Assembly: GCA_018389105.1 (NCBI GenBank)
Contig: JACATO010001426.1
Location: 310,001 to 374,000 of the forward strand
DNA: 64,000 bases
Direction of reading: 5' to 3'
DNA from: Nautilus pompilius
Lineage: Eukaryota; Mollusca; Cephalopoda; Nautilida; Nautilidae
A program made the translations under genes and the position numbers. Under the pieces are notes generated by a model that searched no databases, had not been told where the DNA came from, and was given only the letters and a program-made list of their open reading frames with translations. Position 1 is the stretch's first letter; every line of letters begins with the position of its first letter. Below, piece after piece: positions 49,301 through 62,516 of the stretch.

Positions 49301-50171
49301 GCTATCTCTGCTTGGTGTAAAAAAACAACAACAAAAAAAGAGGATTGGATATACATTAAGATACAAGACAGTTAATCATTTGACTGAGTTTCTTATTCCT
49401 GTACTTAAGGTAAAAGACACTCCCTTGTTTGCAATATTTTGACACTGGACTGCCTCATAAGTTGGAGCTACACAATTATTTTTTTGTTTTGTCTGTCAAA
49501 TTTTAAGATGGCAAGAACTAAACTGCAATATGTCCAAAACAAATGAGTCTGCTACTTACCCAGAACTTCATTTCTTTGTACCATCCCTAAAACTTAGTGC
49601 AGTTTCCCCACATTGTTGATCTAGGCCTGGTGCAAATGCACAGTTGTAGACATACATATATATATCAATGTTATAGCATAAAGCTAAAGAAGTAAACAAG
49701 TAAAGAGTTTGGTTAAAAAATGTGATATATACCGTTTTAGTTTTTTTTTTTAGAAATTTACTTAAAAAGATTATTTTAGTAGCATCTACAGTTGAATTTT
49801 TTTCAAATCTGGGAGACAAAATTCTTCAAGTATTTAATTGAGGCAATTCCTGGAGTGCTACATTACACATATAATCTCTCTCTCACACACACACACACAC
49901 CACACACTAAAAACTAAGAGTAGAATAAAAATTCCATTAACTGGCTTAATAGAGATACTTAAGATTTAACAGTTAAAAAACAAACAAAAATCAAAGCTGA
50001 TGCATCTTTAAGTAGACAAGAGATACATACATAACTGTGTACTGACTTATCAGTCAGAGTAGTAAAGTCATGCCAATGTAAATGACATCCACTCATTGGT
50101 TGTCTTTTTTTTTTTTGTTTTTTTTTCTCTCTTCAAATGTTTCAGTAACAAACGAATCACCACCTGGATGA
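46389..50171. other. CpG-poor DNA, possible long 3' UTR of the minus-strand gene
   Basis: AT-rich sequence with scattered A and T runs, a (CT)n(CA)n run near 49878-49900 and no supported ORF. It lies downstream, on the minus strand, of the proposed last coding exon at 50172-50205. Several TTTATT motifs (AATAAA on the minus strand) occur, so the 3' end cannot be placed. Confidence 0.4.
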
Positions 50172-50205
50172 TCATCTAGCTGAAGAATGATTATCATGGA
50201 TGGAC
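50172..50205 (-). CDS. Candidate last coding exon of the minus-strand gene
   Basis: On the minus strand, TTCTGTTTTCAG is a good acceptor, with the exon starting at 50205. Joined to the 20-nt exon at 56.46 kb, the frame reads K-SIHDNHSSAR and stops at TGA (50172-50174). If that small exon is skipped, the frame from the 57.2 kb exon would read VHP and stop at once. In a third reading the sequence stays open to a lysine-rich end (EERKKNKKKK). Phase agreement with the two upstream exons is the main support. Function unknown. Confidence 0.4.
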
Positions 50206-50931
50206 CTGAAAACAGAACACTGGTATAAGTATGCATGTTTAAGAACATTATACATCTCCGCAGTTAGCATCGTAACAATATACAACCAGTTATCTATCTG
50301 AGGGAATCAATAGTAAAATCATATTTCATTATGATGGTTCAATATCAGGAAACGAGTATTTTTAGTAACAGCTATGTAGATAAATGAAACTGTTGGCACG
50401 GAGGTTAATAGGGAAAGTGGAAATCATTTTAAAAGCTACATCAATTTTCTCTCTTTTCTGAGAGAAATTTAACTACATTAAATATCAGGTGAGTACTTCA
50501 TTGTGGATAACTTATCGGAAGACAAATGAAACAATCCAGCCGTGTCATATTCAAAACGCAATAACTGCAAATAATAAGTAGTGACACAGAATAGATTACA
50601 ACCCATGCAAACTTAACTTTAATACTAAGTTAAACTGAATTATTATTTAGTTATTACAGAGATAGAGCTTACACAAAGCTCAAAAGAAATGAGAATCAAA
50701 AATTTTAAACTGATTATTCACACTAACATTAACCTCCTTTGCTATTGAAGCATCTTGCATCAATTTACATTTCTGTTATTAAAATATTTTTCTTTTTTCT
50801 TTTAAAATTCCAAGCCATACCAAAACACCATTTTACCAATTTATTATACTGACCACTAGTATCAGGTGGAGTCTCAAATTCTGTACATAACAAAATAAAA
50901 CCACTATGAATTATCTGCAATTAGAAATCTA

Positions 50932-52490
50932 CAAGTGCATCTAAAAAAATTAGAATATCGTGAAAGAGTTCATTTTTTCCGTAATTTGATTCAAACAGTG
51001 AAACTTTCCTATATTCTAGATTCATTACACATAAAGTGAAATATTTCAAGCCTTTTTTTGTTTTAATTTTGATGATTACTGCTTACAGCTCATGAAAATC
51101 AAAAATCCACTATCTCAAAATATTATAATATTTCATAAGATCAATATAAAAAAAAAAGATTTATAATATAGAAATGTCGAACTTCTGAAAAGTATGTTCA
51201 TTTATGCACTCAATACTTGGTTGGGGCTCCTTTTGCACAAATCACTGCATCAATGCGGCGCGGCATGGAGGCAATCAGCCTGTGGCACTGCTGAGGTGTT
51301 ATGGAAGCCCAGGTTGCTTTGATAGCGGTCTTCAGCTCGTCTGTATTGTTGGGTCTGGTGTCTCTCATCTTCCTCTTGACAATACCCCATAGATTCTCCA
51401 TGGGGTTCAGATCAGGCAAGTTGGCTGGCCAATCAAGCACAGTAATACCATGGTCAGCAAACCAGTTACTAGCAGTTTTAGCACTGTGGGCAGGTGTCAA
51501 GTCCTGCTGGAAAAGGAAATCAACATCCCATAAAGCTTGTCAGCAGACTGCAGCATGAAGTGCTCTAAAATCTCCTGGTAGATGGCTACATTGACTTTGG
51601 ACTTGATAAAACACAGTGGACCAACACCAACAGATGACATGGCACCCCAAATCATCACCGACTGTGGAAACTTCACACTGGACTTCAAGCAACTTGGATT
51701 CTGTGCCTCACTCTCCCTCCAGACTGTGGGACCTTGATTTCCAAATGAAATGCAAAATTTACTTTCATCTGAAGAGAGGACTTTGGACCACTGAGCAACG
51801 GTCCAGTTCTTTTTCTCCTTAGCCCAGGTAAGATGCTTCTGACGTTGTCTCTGGTTCAGCAGTGGCTTGACACTAGGAATGCAACACTTGTAGCCCATTT
51901 CCTGGACACGTCTGTGCTTGGTGGCTCTTGATGCACTGACTCGGCCTCAGTCCACTCCTCGTGAAGCTCCCCCAAGTTCTTGAATCAGCTTTGCTCGACA
52001 ATCCTCTCAAGGCTGTAGTCATCCCTCTTGCTTGTGTGCCTTTTCCTCCCACAGTTTTCCCTTCCAGTCAACTTTCCATGAATATGCTTTGATACAGCAC
52101 TTTATGAATAGCCAGCCCTTTCAGCAATGACCTCCTGTGGCTTACCCTCCTTGTGGAGGGTGTCAATGAGTGTCTTCTGGACAACTGTCAAGTCAGCAGT
52201 CTTCCTCATGGTTGTGGTTGTGTGTACTGAACCAGACTGAGAGATTCATGGTATTTATACTGCATAAATAATTTACTCAAACTCGAAATGGAATATTCTA
52301 TTTTGAGATATGTTTTTTTCTATTTTTTTTAGCTGTAGGGCATAATTATTAAAATTAAATTAAAAAATGCTTGAAACATTTTAGTTTACATGTAATGAGT
52401 CTGGAATATATACAATTTTCACTTTCTGAAATAACTGACAAAAAATATTGAACTCTTCCATGATATTCTAATTTTTTTTACATGTACCTG
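50932..52490 (-). mobile_element. Full-length decayed Tc1 element, teleost-like family
   Basis: The ends are CAAGTGCATCTAAAAAAATT (left) and CAGGTACATGTAAAAAAAAT (right, read inward), both followed by TAGAATATC and GAAGAGTTCA or close variants. TA duplications lie at 50930-50931 and 52491-52492. The inverted repeats stay alignable for about 200 bp, including an inner TATCTCAAAATA copy, as in Tc1 elements with long repeats. The length of 1559 bp is normal for the family. From memory, both terminal repeats and coding part are strikingly close to Tc1 elements of bony fishes. Confidence 0.93.
51210..52209 (-). pseudogene. Tc1 transposase, inactivated
   Basis: The start is MRKTADLTVVQKTLIDTLHK at 52209, with an N-terminal paired-type DNA-binding region. 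Two early stops (after AERAGYS and after ERIVEQS) and a frame change follow. From about 51898 the catalytic domain is clear: MGYKCCIPSVKPLLNQRQRQ, then LSSDESKF with the first aspartate. A one-base loss near 51527 shifts the frame, after which QQDLTPAHSAK carries the second aspartate and LPDLNPMENLWG the glutamate, 34 residues on (DD34E). It ends AKGAPTKY at 51213. All three catalytic residues are still present, but the stops and shifts make it inactive. Confidence 0.92.
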
Positions 52491-55400
52491 TATGCTCACC
52501 ACAACTCCAATAATGGCTACAACAGAAAACCACTTGCATATAACAACAGCTTTTCAAAACATAAATACAATTTTTTTAACTTAATGCAAACACTAACAAA
52601 TACAAAACTAAAAAGAGTGGAAGTAAAATGACAACAATAAAAAATAAATAATCATTATGATGCAAAATAAGTAAAATACAAGCAGCACAGAGGAAAATTT
52701 CTTTTTCCATGCACAACAGAAAATCCTTGCTCCATTACGAATGGTGTCTTTCATTTCAGTTAACAGCTGAAAGAGTGCAGGAGTATGCATGCATGCTTTC
52801 TAGAGAAAACATGTAAACACTGTGTGATATATATATATATATATATATATATCACACAAATGTGAATAATATACAGATAAATTGTTAAATATCTGAATAC
52901 CATTTCCTCTTGTACATTGCTCATTAAAAGTGCATACACATAATAAACAAACAATAGTAATATCAGTTGGAACTATAATGCACAGATTATATTATTCATT
53001 ATTAAAAGTAAATTCAGCTTATTATTATTTATATATACTAATACATACAGAACATTAAAAAAATTCTTTTGTACAAATTGCTGGAACAATCAGTTGAATG
53101 CCAGAGTTTTGCATTTGTACATTTTGGAGCAGCATCTTTTAGAGACACGAAATCTCAGCTTATTTATCAGTTAAGACTTTAGATAAAGTTTGCAGATTTT
53201 CTTCAACTGCTGATGTGAGGTTGATGTTAGTTATTTTTGCCTTTAGTTGTTAATATTGTTCTTTGGAAAACAGAAAGCACCTGCAGTATATTCCATGTAT
53301 CTCAAGTAGTGGTTCTAAATATACAGTATGTTGCTCCATCTTCCTGCAAAATATGACTGCAGTTTGCAATCTCTTGATAAAATGTATCTGAGAAAATAAA
53401 CTGAAAGGCGGATGCATAACCGGCAGAATGTAAGATGCTTGTAAACATGCTAGATCAAAAGCTTTGCTAATCTTTCTCTAAACTCATGTGCATCCAGAGA
53501 CAAAATCTATAAAAGTTTACTTGTTTTGAAGGTTATGGACAACCACTAATATCCATGTTACACCAGGAGATGCAATTCTTTCTCCATCATAAACAGTGTG
53601 GCACTGGGTGAAAGCACTGATATTAATGATATTCCTAGTCTTTCCATTGCAAAATACTATGCTTCAGAATCAGATGGAATATGAGTGAAACGTTGTTGCT
53701 TGGAACAACAAAAGCCGAAGTCTATAAAAGCTTTCATCAAACATTTTAAACATGGAGTGTGTAAACACTGATAGTGTACCTGTTATGGTTGGGAAGAGTA
53801 GGGGATTGTGCAGGTTCTGGAAGAAAATGTTACTATCCAGTTTTCCAAATTCATTGCATCATTCATCAAGAGAACTTTGAACAAAAATTACAAATTCCCA
53901 ACTTAATGCTGTGGTGGCTACTGGGGTGAGAATTGTGAATTTTCTAGTTTCTTGCTCAGCTCTAATTCACAGAGTTCTGAACTGGACGTATACAGACATT
54001 CCACTTCATAGAAATGTCCAACGGCTTAGCCATGGCAAAGCATGGGATCACTTTGTAAAACGCCTTGATGCCATCATGGAGTTTTTTTTTTTATCTAAAA
54101 AAAAAAGAAGACAAAACTACCTTGAACTGAATGACGACAAGTAGCCGAAGATGAAGCTCATGTTTCTGACTGACACTGCATTTCACCTAAATTTAAACTC
54201 TGCCTATAAGGGCCAGGAAGAAAGTTGCCTTTGCTAAGCTTTCAGCTTTAGGGTCCATATACCTCTGAGAGCAGATATTTTCGCATACTTTACACAGCGG
54301 AAAGTATCCAATATAAAATGTAGCATAACTATTAAAATGCAGGCATCCAATTTCAATTGTTTAAACTTGATTTACTTTCAATAAGTAGAGTATTTGTATC
54401 AATTACACCAGCACACAGGACCTTTAAATTAGAGGAACAAAAGTGCAATCTGAGACACCACCCTTGTCAACTCTCCAATCCTTTGATTAAGTATTGTTAT
54501 TATTATTTTTTTAATTACTAATCTGGTCAGAACAGTCCACTGAAATAGTCAGATAGCAAACTAAGAAAGCATAATGTCAGCAGTTCAACTTATGATTTAG
54601 AAAATAAGTTTAAAAAAAAATTGTTGAAAATGTAGTTGTGACACGTTTCATGCATTTCATAATTGTCATACTGATTAAATAATTTCATGACATTTACTTG
54701 TGCATTCAGATAAAACATGACATCTTCAAACTTCCATTTTCTGACCTTTAGATGTTACTTGGTGAATATTTGAGAATTTCAGGCAGCTTACCATTGACTT
54801 CTACCATAACTACTATGACACTTACTATCATTATACTAAAAGTTCTGAGCCTGACAGGCTGCAGTCATTGTAAGCAAAATAAGGGATTAGTAGATTGCAC
54901 CATAGAAGAGTTTCCTATTTTCATTTGAAAAGATGTCTGCTACATAACTCTCCAATGAATTCCAAAGCTGCTCTGCTGACATAAAAGAATTAAGCTTACA
55001 CCATGATAATACAAGGATAGTGACTACATTTCTGCCCATATCAAAACAAGATCTAATAGTAGACAAGGTAATGCATAGCAGTGCTTCACATGAAAAGTTT
55101 TGATCCAATCTTCCTCAGCCAAAAAGTAGTATCCCAGACTTTCTACCAAGAGCTGTAAAGGTAGCTTCTAGGGCTCCAGAAACATGGTTGACAGGTCACA
55201 ATTGGCAATCAAAAGAATCTAGCTAGCAACTATCTTTTTTGATAACCATCAATGATAGTAATAATAAAAAATCACAACCAGGCTACTATACGGGTCCTAT
55301 TAAAACCTGCATAGATGATTATCTCACAAATTATGGACAAAAGATTCAATAAAGCAATGTACTCTCAATTTATGATCTCAAACAAAACAATTCTATGAAT

Positions 55401-56452
55401 CACATTATGTGTAATTTTAAGTTACAAGCAGGAAGCCATGTGATGATGAACAGAAGTGACTCTCACACAAACCTGCTGGACCTAGTTCAACCTTTGATAT
55501 AAACAGTTAAAAGACACTGAGCACAAATTCAGTCTGTATTGGCAACCTTTGGGTTTACCCCTCAAAACAAAAGGATCACCTTTCAAACTTTCTGGCCTTC
55601 TCTGCTCAGCAGGTAGCTTGGGGTAACCACAAGGTTTTAGAGAATGGAAAATCCACTCCAAAATGAAATCATTTTCAGAAGATATGTAGAGCTTCACTTA
55701 CACAAAATTATGCAACAATAAACCCAGAGTGACAAAAAGCAATTTTCAAATACTTGGTGAATCTCACTTGACCTCCCTATTGTGACCATATTTTAGCTAG
55801 TAACTAGAAAACTTTGCTGGCTACTGAACTTTTAGAAATTTTTAGAGCACCTGGTAGTATCAAGAGACTGATGCTAGGACACAATGCAACCAAAAGGGTA
55901 TTGGAAATTCTTGATTACCACCTACTAGAGTGCTCACACCAAAATGCTATCACTATCAGAATAGGGTTGAATTCCTGTCACTTATGAAGAGGTGTCCTTA
56001 GGCCCACTGCCAGAACAAGATGGTGGATTATAAGAATGTTAAGTCAAAAGTTTACTTGTCTTTTTTTTTGTTGCTCAAAATGTAAAACAAACTATCTCAA
56101 TGGAATTCCTAAGACTTGGGATAAAATACAAATCCATTTCAGAGAAAAATTACAATTCCCCACCTTATTTTTTTCTAAACTATACAAAGACATCACAATG
56201 TAAGCATGCCAATTCTTCCCTTAAAAATTCAAAAATGGTGTTCATCCCTGTGGATTTTAACCTCTTTGGAGTACAAAAACTAATCACAGCATAGCAGAAA
56301 AATTTCAGATTCAAGCAACACATCAGGACATTTATACTCTAGTAGCACTGACACAGACATTAGTTTACAATTCTAGTATCTCCAAGTGCTCTATAGTAAC
56401 AACAATAAATTTTGACCTCTCAGATTTATCTGAGCATTTAAGACATACTTAC
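52491..56452. other. CpG-poor DNA, probable large intron of the minus-strand gene
   Basis: No supported ORF. I counted no CpG at all in 54721-55020. Contains an AT palindrome at 52821-52857. Confidence 0.45.
52821..52857. repeat. Perfect palindrome around an (AT)n core
   Basis: TGTGTGAT, an (AT)n core and ATCACACA form a perfect inverted repeat of about 37 bp that could extrude as a cruciform. Confidence 0.9.
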
Positions 56453-56472
56453 TTGGGAAACAGCCTCGAACG
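56453..56472 (-). CDS. Candidate 20-nt microexon
   Basis: On the minus strand, acceptor ACAATTGATTTTAG, 20 nt (CGTTCGAGGCTGTTTCCCAA) and the consensus donor GTAAGTATG follow each other. Two CpGs in 20 nt are notable in DNA nearly devoid of CpG. Taken in phase 0 from the 57.2 kb exon it reads RSRLFP plus two bases and joins the 50.2 kb exon in frame. Including or skipping it would change the C-terminus, so it may be regulated. Confidence 0.4.
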
Positions 56473-57149
56473 CTAAAATCAATTGTAAATGGATATATAG
56501 ATATATTTAAGTCAAAGTTCAAAAACAAAAAGAGAATAAAATTAATTGTTTGCATGCAGTATTAAGAAATAAAAAAACAGACATTCACTATTAATTAATT
56601 TACTTGCAATAATATTCTGTGCATAAAAAAAAAAGTTTATCTTGTCAGCAAAATTTCTGTGCAAACTATTTATGACTAATATTGAACATTGATACCCACA
56701 ATTAAATGGGTTAAAAAGAACAATGCAAATGATTTAAGTGCAGGATATGGTGGACGATTATTTGAAGTATATGAACATTTCTTTATAAAATGAAGAGCCA
56801 AAAAAGAAAATATGAAAAGCAAGCAAACACAAGTTCATTCAAAATACTAGTACCACAAATAAAAAATAAATTGGAGTTTGAGACTTAAGAATAAAAATCC
56901 TAAGTCATTTCATTTAAAATTACTATTAAGCATTTGATTTAAGCCAACTGAAATGCAAATTTCTTTCTTTGACTGAAAAGAAAATCAGTTAAAACAGATT
57001 TTCTGATAAAGCTGGCAACAACAATGCAATGTAAAATTCACATTTCAAAGCATCACAAAGAATAGCATGGAAATGAAACAGGAAGCACATTACTGGCAGC
57101 TAACAACAGAGAGAGAGAGAGAGACTTTCCAAGACAACTGCACACTTAC
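56473..57149. other. Probable intron
   Basis: CpG-poor sequence between two minus-strand exon candidates; a (GA)n run lies near 57109-57123. No other structure seen. Confidence 0.45.
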
Positions 57150-57303
57150 TAGTGGCTGCTCTGAGTAGTATGTATACTTGTATGGCCAGCTGTCGGTGAC
57201 TTCAATGGCTGATTTGTGAAGGTTTCGGCATGCACTTCTAGTCAACATCTCCTTTCTCTTACTGTGAAGGAGTTCAGAATCAACATGTTCTAGTCTAGCA
57301 GAG
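57150..57303 (-). CDS. Internal exon of an unidentified minus-strand gene
   Basis: A strong acceptor (TATTCTGTTCCTCCATAG) and donor (CACTA, GTAAGTGTG) bound 154 nt, open in one frame for 51 codons. It reads SARLEHVDSELLHSKR, KEMLTRSACRNLHKS, AIEVTDSWPYKYTYYSEQPL. The exon needs one base to complete a split codon at its start and ends on a codon boundary. It keeps CpG in a CpG-free neighbourhood and has normal amino-acid texture. The first part is likely helical and basic. I do not recognise the protein. This is the best-supported exon of the gene that seems to run from beyond 64 kb to about 50 kb. Confidence 0.6.
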
Positions 57304-58020
57304 CTATGGAGGAACAGAATAAATTTAATTGATCACAGCTGTCACAACCAACATGACTAGGAAAACCTAGTGAGATAGCTAGAGTCTCTCATCAGAACTG
57401 ACACTGATCAATGGGTAGCAGCACTCTTGGGACCAAGTCGATATCTGAGTATTCCATAATTTAAATTATTAACAGCTTAAAAGACTCCTCTCTCCCTCTG
57501 GTCCGTAAATTGAGAGAGACTTTAACCTAACCTTGGAGAAATTGATATAAGTTATACAAAAGGGGAATGTTATGTACATAGTTTTGCTACCAGAAAATTA
57601 TGTTTCATTATATAAATAGCCAATATAGTTTTCAAAAAATTAAAATAATGCAGATACAGAGACACTCTGGACAAGGTGGTTGATATTTTCAGTATTGCCA
57701 TGCAATCAACATTTCAGCATCAATTTATGCTTTTTTTTCTTTTTTTAAATGAATCTCCTAGACACTATCAAGATATCCTCATGATAGCTGTGTAGGCATT
57801 AGTTCCCCTTGCGCATGCTAAAAATTGCACTATCAGCTTCAGACGATTTCACTTCTCAGTCAAATTGTTTTATTAACTAGTCCATATAGTCACTCAGACA
57901 AATTCTTGCTAATATCAACTCACTAAGATCAAAGATTTCAATGTAAGAATTGTACTAGGGACAGTAAAATGAAAATAGCATCCCAGTAGAGGCACCCAGA
58001 CACTAGGTTTTATTTATTTA

Positions 58021-58155
58021 TAGCCAGTTGTGAGGGTTTCCTGCCACATCTGAAAATAAAGACTTCTAGTAGGAAGTTGGAATTGCCAAGTTCCTCATGG
58101 TGCAAGACAAACAATGAATTTTAACAGTACACCTGCTCACTGAGGTTATCTCAAA
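58021..58155 (+). mobile_element. SINE-like element, 3' fragment
   Basis: TTTCCTGCCACATCTGAAAA, CTTCTAGTAGGAAGTTGG and TTCCTCATGGTGCAAGACAA match, in order and spacing, the 3' half of the SINE-like copy at 46.1-46.4 kb. The head is missing. CA replaces CG in its CTCATGG block, as expected from CpG decay. Confidence 0.6.
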
Positions 58156-61100
58156 TTTTTTAAATAAGGGTTATCCCCCTTGTTCAAACTGTTACAAGAG
58201 AACAAAGTGTAGTTGTAACTCAAAGAGGGTGAGATCAGAAAACAAGATGGAGGAAGCCATAAAATGGAACAGTCATAACTGAATGTCATAACTAAAAATG
58301 TCAGCAATTTGCACAGAAGCATGCAAGACATTTCAGATTTTGGAATTGTTGATTTCTCAAAAGAGCAACAATTCATCTAGTTATTTTTTGACATAAGGGA
58401 CTGATTATGCCATCTACTTTAAGACTTTTCAGACTGTTGTCAGATAGGAAGGCAAATTTGGCATTGGATTAACAGGAATAGTTTCACCAAAGTAATGCTG
58501 TACAAAAGAATCATCAGCACTACAACAGGAGTGGGACAATATCATTATAACCAAGATATGAGCCAAAGACCTTATATATGATTCATAGCAATAGATGCCC
58601 ACACCAGGTACTGAATAAGACATGAACTATCTTGACATGGATGCTCAGTATGTTCAAACTCCATTTTCTGTTTCTAATGTTTATTACATCATAACCAAAA
58701 CCAGGTGTCACATTGCATATACATGTAGCTATCTTTAGTTGTTCAGCTAGATTTCCCACAATCAATACAAAACATCCAAATAGTATTGGACATATCAAGA
58801 ATTACCATTTTTCTTTTTTTCAATAATTTTGGCTTCTGTGATTACACAAATTTCTCTTGGATTATTTTAGGAAAAAGAAACTATACAATAATTTCTAATG
58901 TCTCGTAAATGGAATTAAAAGTGATAAATTATGGAAGCTAATGAGAAAGCCAACAGAAAATACTAAATGCTAATTATATGCAGGGTACAGTAAGAGTCCA
59001 AATACAAAAATATTCTATAAATTAAAAATACAAAAATTAACATTTTGCATGCAATTAAAAGTTTCTCTAATTGGCATGGAACAAATTATGTAAGCAACAA
59101 CATAAATTAATATGTAAACTTGTTAAATATGTATGAGATTGTTTTCTATAATAACTCCCAAGTGCAAAATAATGTATGGTTTACAGACATGAAAAAATCT
59201 TAATTATTTGAGCACAAGAGAGAGGCAGTGTTTTCAAAGATGAAATGGCAAAAGGTAAGTAAACTAGGGTTTAACTAAGACACTAGAGCACAGAAGTGGT
59301 GCAATTTAAATTTGCGAGTGCACAGTCGTAAATGGCTAGAGAATGTTAATGTATGTGATCTAATTGGCTCAGATTTCATATTCCAGCAAGGAGCCTTTAA
59401 ACTCCAATAGTCCTGCTTTGAACATCATAAAACAGTTGCAAAGTTAAGAGCTCTCTCTCAGAATCAGTCAACCTTCAGTTAAGTTTACAGGAATTCTGGA
59501 ACCCAATTTCATCAACAATATTAATGATGTTTGTTTTATTTTGTCATTTAATAAGCCATGTTTCTTGTTTACATAATTAGATTTTAACTATTATTTTCTA
59601 TTTTGGTATATAAATCAATTACTGTTAGTGTACATTCTAATGTGCATTGAAAAATTAGACAGAAAAAAATGTGTTTAAAATGCTTACTTTTTCTAACATC
59701 TTTCTGCATGATATTCTTTTAATTTCTGCAAAGCCTCAACATTTAATAACTATTTTTTTTAAATAAAAAAAATCGATTATATATTATTTTGTCTCTCTTT
59801 TTCATACTTCACATGGGTTAATTTAACTTGGAAAGGCAGACATTTTGAAACTTGTGCTGTGTTTTGGTTTGGCACCTCACAGTTGATCCCTGTCAATGGT
59901 TTTTCTGTAACAAGATTAACAATACAAACCATGTAACATTCCTCTTAACTCAGAAAATATTCAATAAGTAGCTTTGCAAATCTACTCAGTATTTACACAA
60001 CTGTAAACAAGAACATTATTACTTTTTCCAGTTAGTCTTAAGAATTCAAGGGAGATAATTATATATATGCTGCACAATTATAATTACGACCCCCTTTGCT
60101 AGAATAGTTATAAAAAAACTAAAAAAAAAAAAATGGTTAGAATTTAAAAAAAAACAATGATTAACAGTAAAAGTAAATGTTAAAAAAATTATCAAGGTGA
60201 AGTTGGTGCACAATAAAGGATGAATTCAAGATCTAAATGCCTCCAACTCTTGAAAATAATTGGCAAACAGCATTTATATTTCAACTATGGATGCAAAGTG
60301 TATTTTGAGAATTTTATGAAAATCACTAACACTAATTTGATCTTCTATTCAATATCACAAGAATATTTTCTCTTTTTGAATAAACTAAATAGTGTCATGA
60401 AAATCTTGTTGATGATATTTTTAACATGCACCTGATTGAAATGGATAAGAATATATTATTTAAGAGAAGAAAAATTTTTTTTTCAACAAAGTCCACTAAA
60501 CTTTCAGTTGATATACAAGCACCGAATAATAATAATACTAATAATAGCTATTATGTTAAAATAATTTTTTTAAAAAACTCATGAGCTATGCAGTGAATAT
60601 AGTTTGTGTTCCTATTAATATTTAAAATCTGGCAACATAAGATATAAATTTGTTCACACACAACACACACACACACTCTCTCTCTCTCTTATCAAAATTG
60701 AAAAAAATTAATGTACAGTGTCAAAAAGATGTTGGGTGCTAACTCTAGTAGTTGGTATTTGGTATGAATCTAAATCACAACTTCAGAAATTTGATTTGAA
60801 TATTTATCATCATCATCATAAGGTAGATATAATCATTAAACAATTAAATTCCTTAATCTGAGATGAAAAACTAAGGTAAAAATTGCATAAAAGGTCTGAA
60901 TTAAGAGGACATTTTCAGAATACAGTTCATCTACTAACAGCTTTGAAACAACCCAAACCTGTGGACACAGACCCACCTTTCCTTTAAACGAGGACTGTAG
61001 GTTACAACTTCCCACAAAGCTTTCCATATGGTTAGAAACAAACAGGAGAGTCTAAAAAATAATTAGAGAGATTTCTTCACTACTCAAAAAACAGGAGATT

Positions 61101-61539
61101 AATTTGGTTTAGTGCTACCAGCTTACATAACCAGTCTGTTGAACAAATTTATAGCTGATGGGAAAGTTAAGTATGCCACTTGACAAGTTAAAATTAGGCC
61201 TACAAAAGATTTGCACCTAATCTCTGTATTGGCATATCCAACTGCTAAAAAAATAAACTAGTTTATTACTTAATTTTATAAAGAGGAAATGCCATTTATA
61301 ACAGCTAGGTTTTATTAACAAAACTGCTGCTGACTGCAGACTCAAAATGGCAGCTTTTCAGTTTCATAACCCTTACATAGTTTTAAACTAAGTTTCTAAA
61401 TGATAGCTCACATTATATATCTGCAATACACCAGCTGAACAAATTATAGCAGGCAGTTCTCTGTTAGACAGAATGGAAAACCAAAAGACGCAAAAACAGA
61501 CCTTTTAGATTTATCTTTTGGACTTTCCTGAATAATTGA

Positions 61540-61602
61540 CTAGCCAAGTGTATCACGAACCAGAATGAAGGCAGATGTTGTTTCCGATGAAGATGACATA
61601 AT
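61540..61602 (-). CDS. Candidate alternative terminal exon
   Basis: Minus-strand acceptor TTGTTGTTGGTTTCTAG, then an open frame IMSSSSETTSAFILVRDTLG ending in TAG. Two CpGs are retained. The other two frames are also open for 15 and about 46 codons, so the reading is uncertain. It might be an alternative 3' exon of the minus-strand gene or chance. Confidence 0.22.
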   Translation of the reverse strand: MMSSSSETTSAFILVRDTLG

Positions 61603-62516
61603 CTAGAAACCAACAACAAACTAAAATCCAAGATCACATCTTCAAATTTTATTAAGCATATGCAACAATCAGCTGAAGCCTAATCTTTGTCCAGGGTAAG
61701 CAAAAGCAAAAAACTTCTTGTCTTGATATGTATTAATTTTTTTACTATGCAATATTTCACAAGGTGATAAAATTAACTGTTAGCACTACTTTTTCAGGTG
61801 AAGTGGGGAGATAAGGCAAGCTGTAATCAGGCAGGGGCAGGTAGGATGACACAGATTTTAACATTTCAGCACTAACTAAAAAAGTATGTCTTCTTTTTTT
61901 CTACACTAGCATACCTAGAAATGCGTGCATAGAGAAGCTAAATGTATAGCAAGGTGAGCATTTTTCTTCTTCAAAATAATTTATGACCCATGCTAATGTA
62001 ACTAAGATTTTCTTGCAAATGCAATATTATTTAAATGTCACTTCACACCACAGGCACTATATATGAGAGTTGTTTTCTTCAAGGAATACAGATCAAGTAT
62101 GTTATTTTGTAAAATTGAATCATTTGTTCAGTTTTATTTTTTTAAATTAGATCAATATATTATCATATTTGCATAAAAGCTAAGTAATTATAACTACATA
62201 TATCAAACACTAGGATACTATAAATGTTCAAATTAAACCCAGATGGACATTATTATAGCAATAATATTTGAAATGGATTTCATTTGAATGTTCCAAGTAT
62301 AAAAAGAGAGAAATGACTGAGTCACCAGTGCAATAATACTTACTGATACTGCTGAAATGTACTATGTCAATAAATATTAAGTAGAGTCAATCTTTTTCAG
62401 CAAATTACATAGAGAGAATGTACCCATTTTCACTGAGTCAGTAAATATGAGATTTTTGTCACAGTGCTGGATTTCAGGAATGATGCTGTAAGGAATTCAT
62501 TAAATAAGCCACTTAC

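Larger units (their letters stand above)
57304..62516. other. CpG-poor DNA, probable introns of the minus-strand gene
   Basis: About 5.2 kb without a convincing long ORF. It contains a SINE 3' fragment at 58.0 kb, one exon candidate at 61.6 kb, poly-A runs near 60118-60155 and a (CA)n(CT)n run near 60660-60690. Confidence 0.45.
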
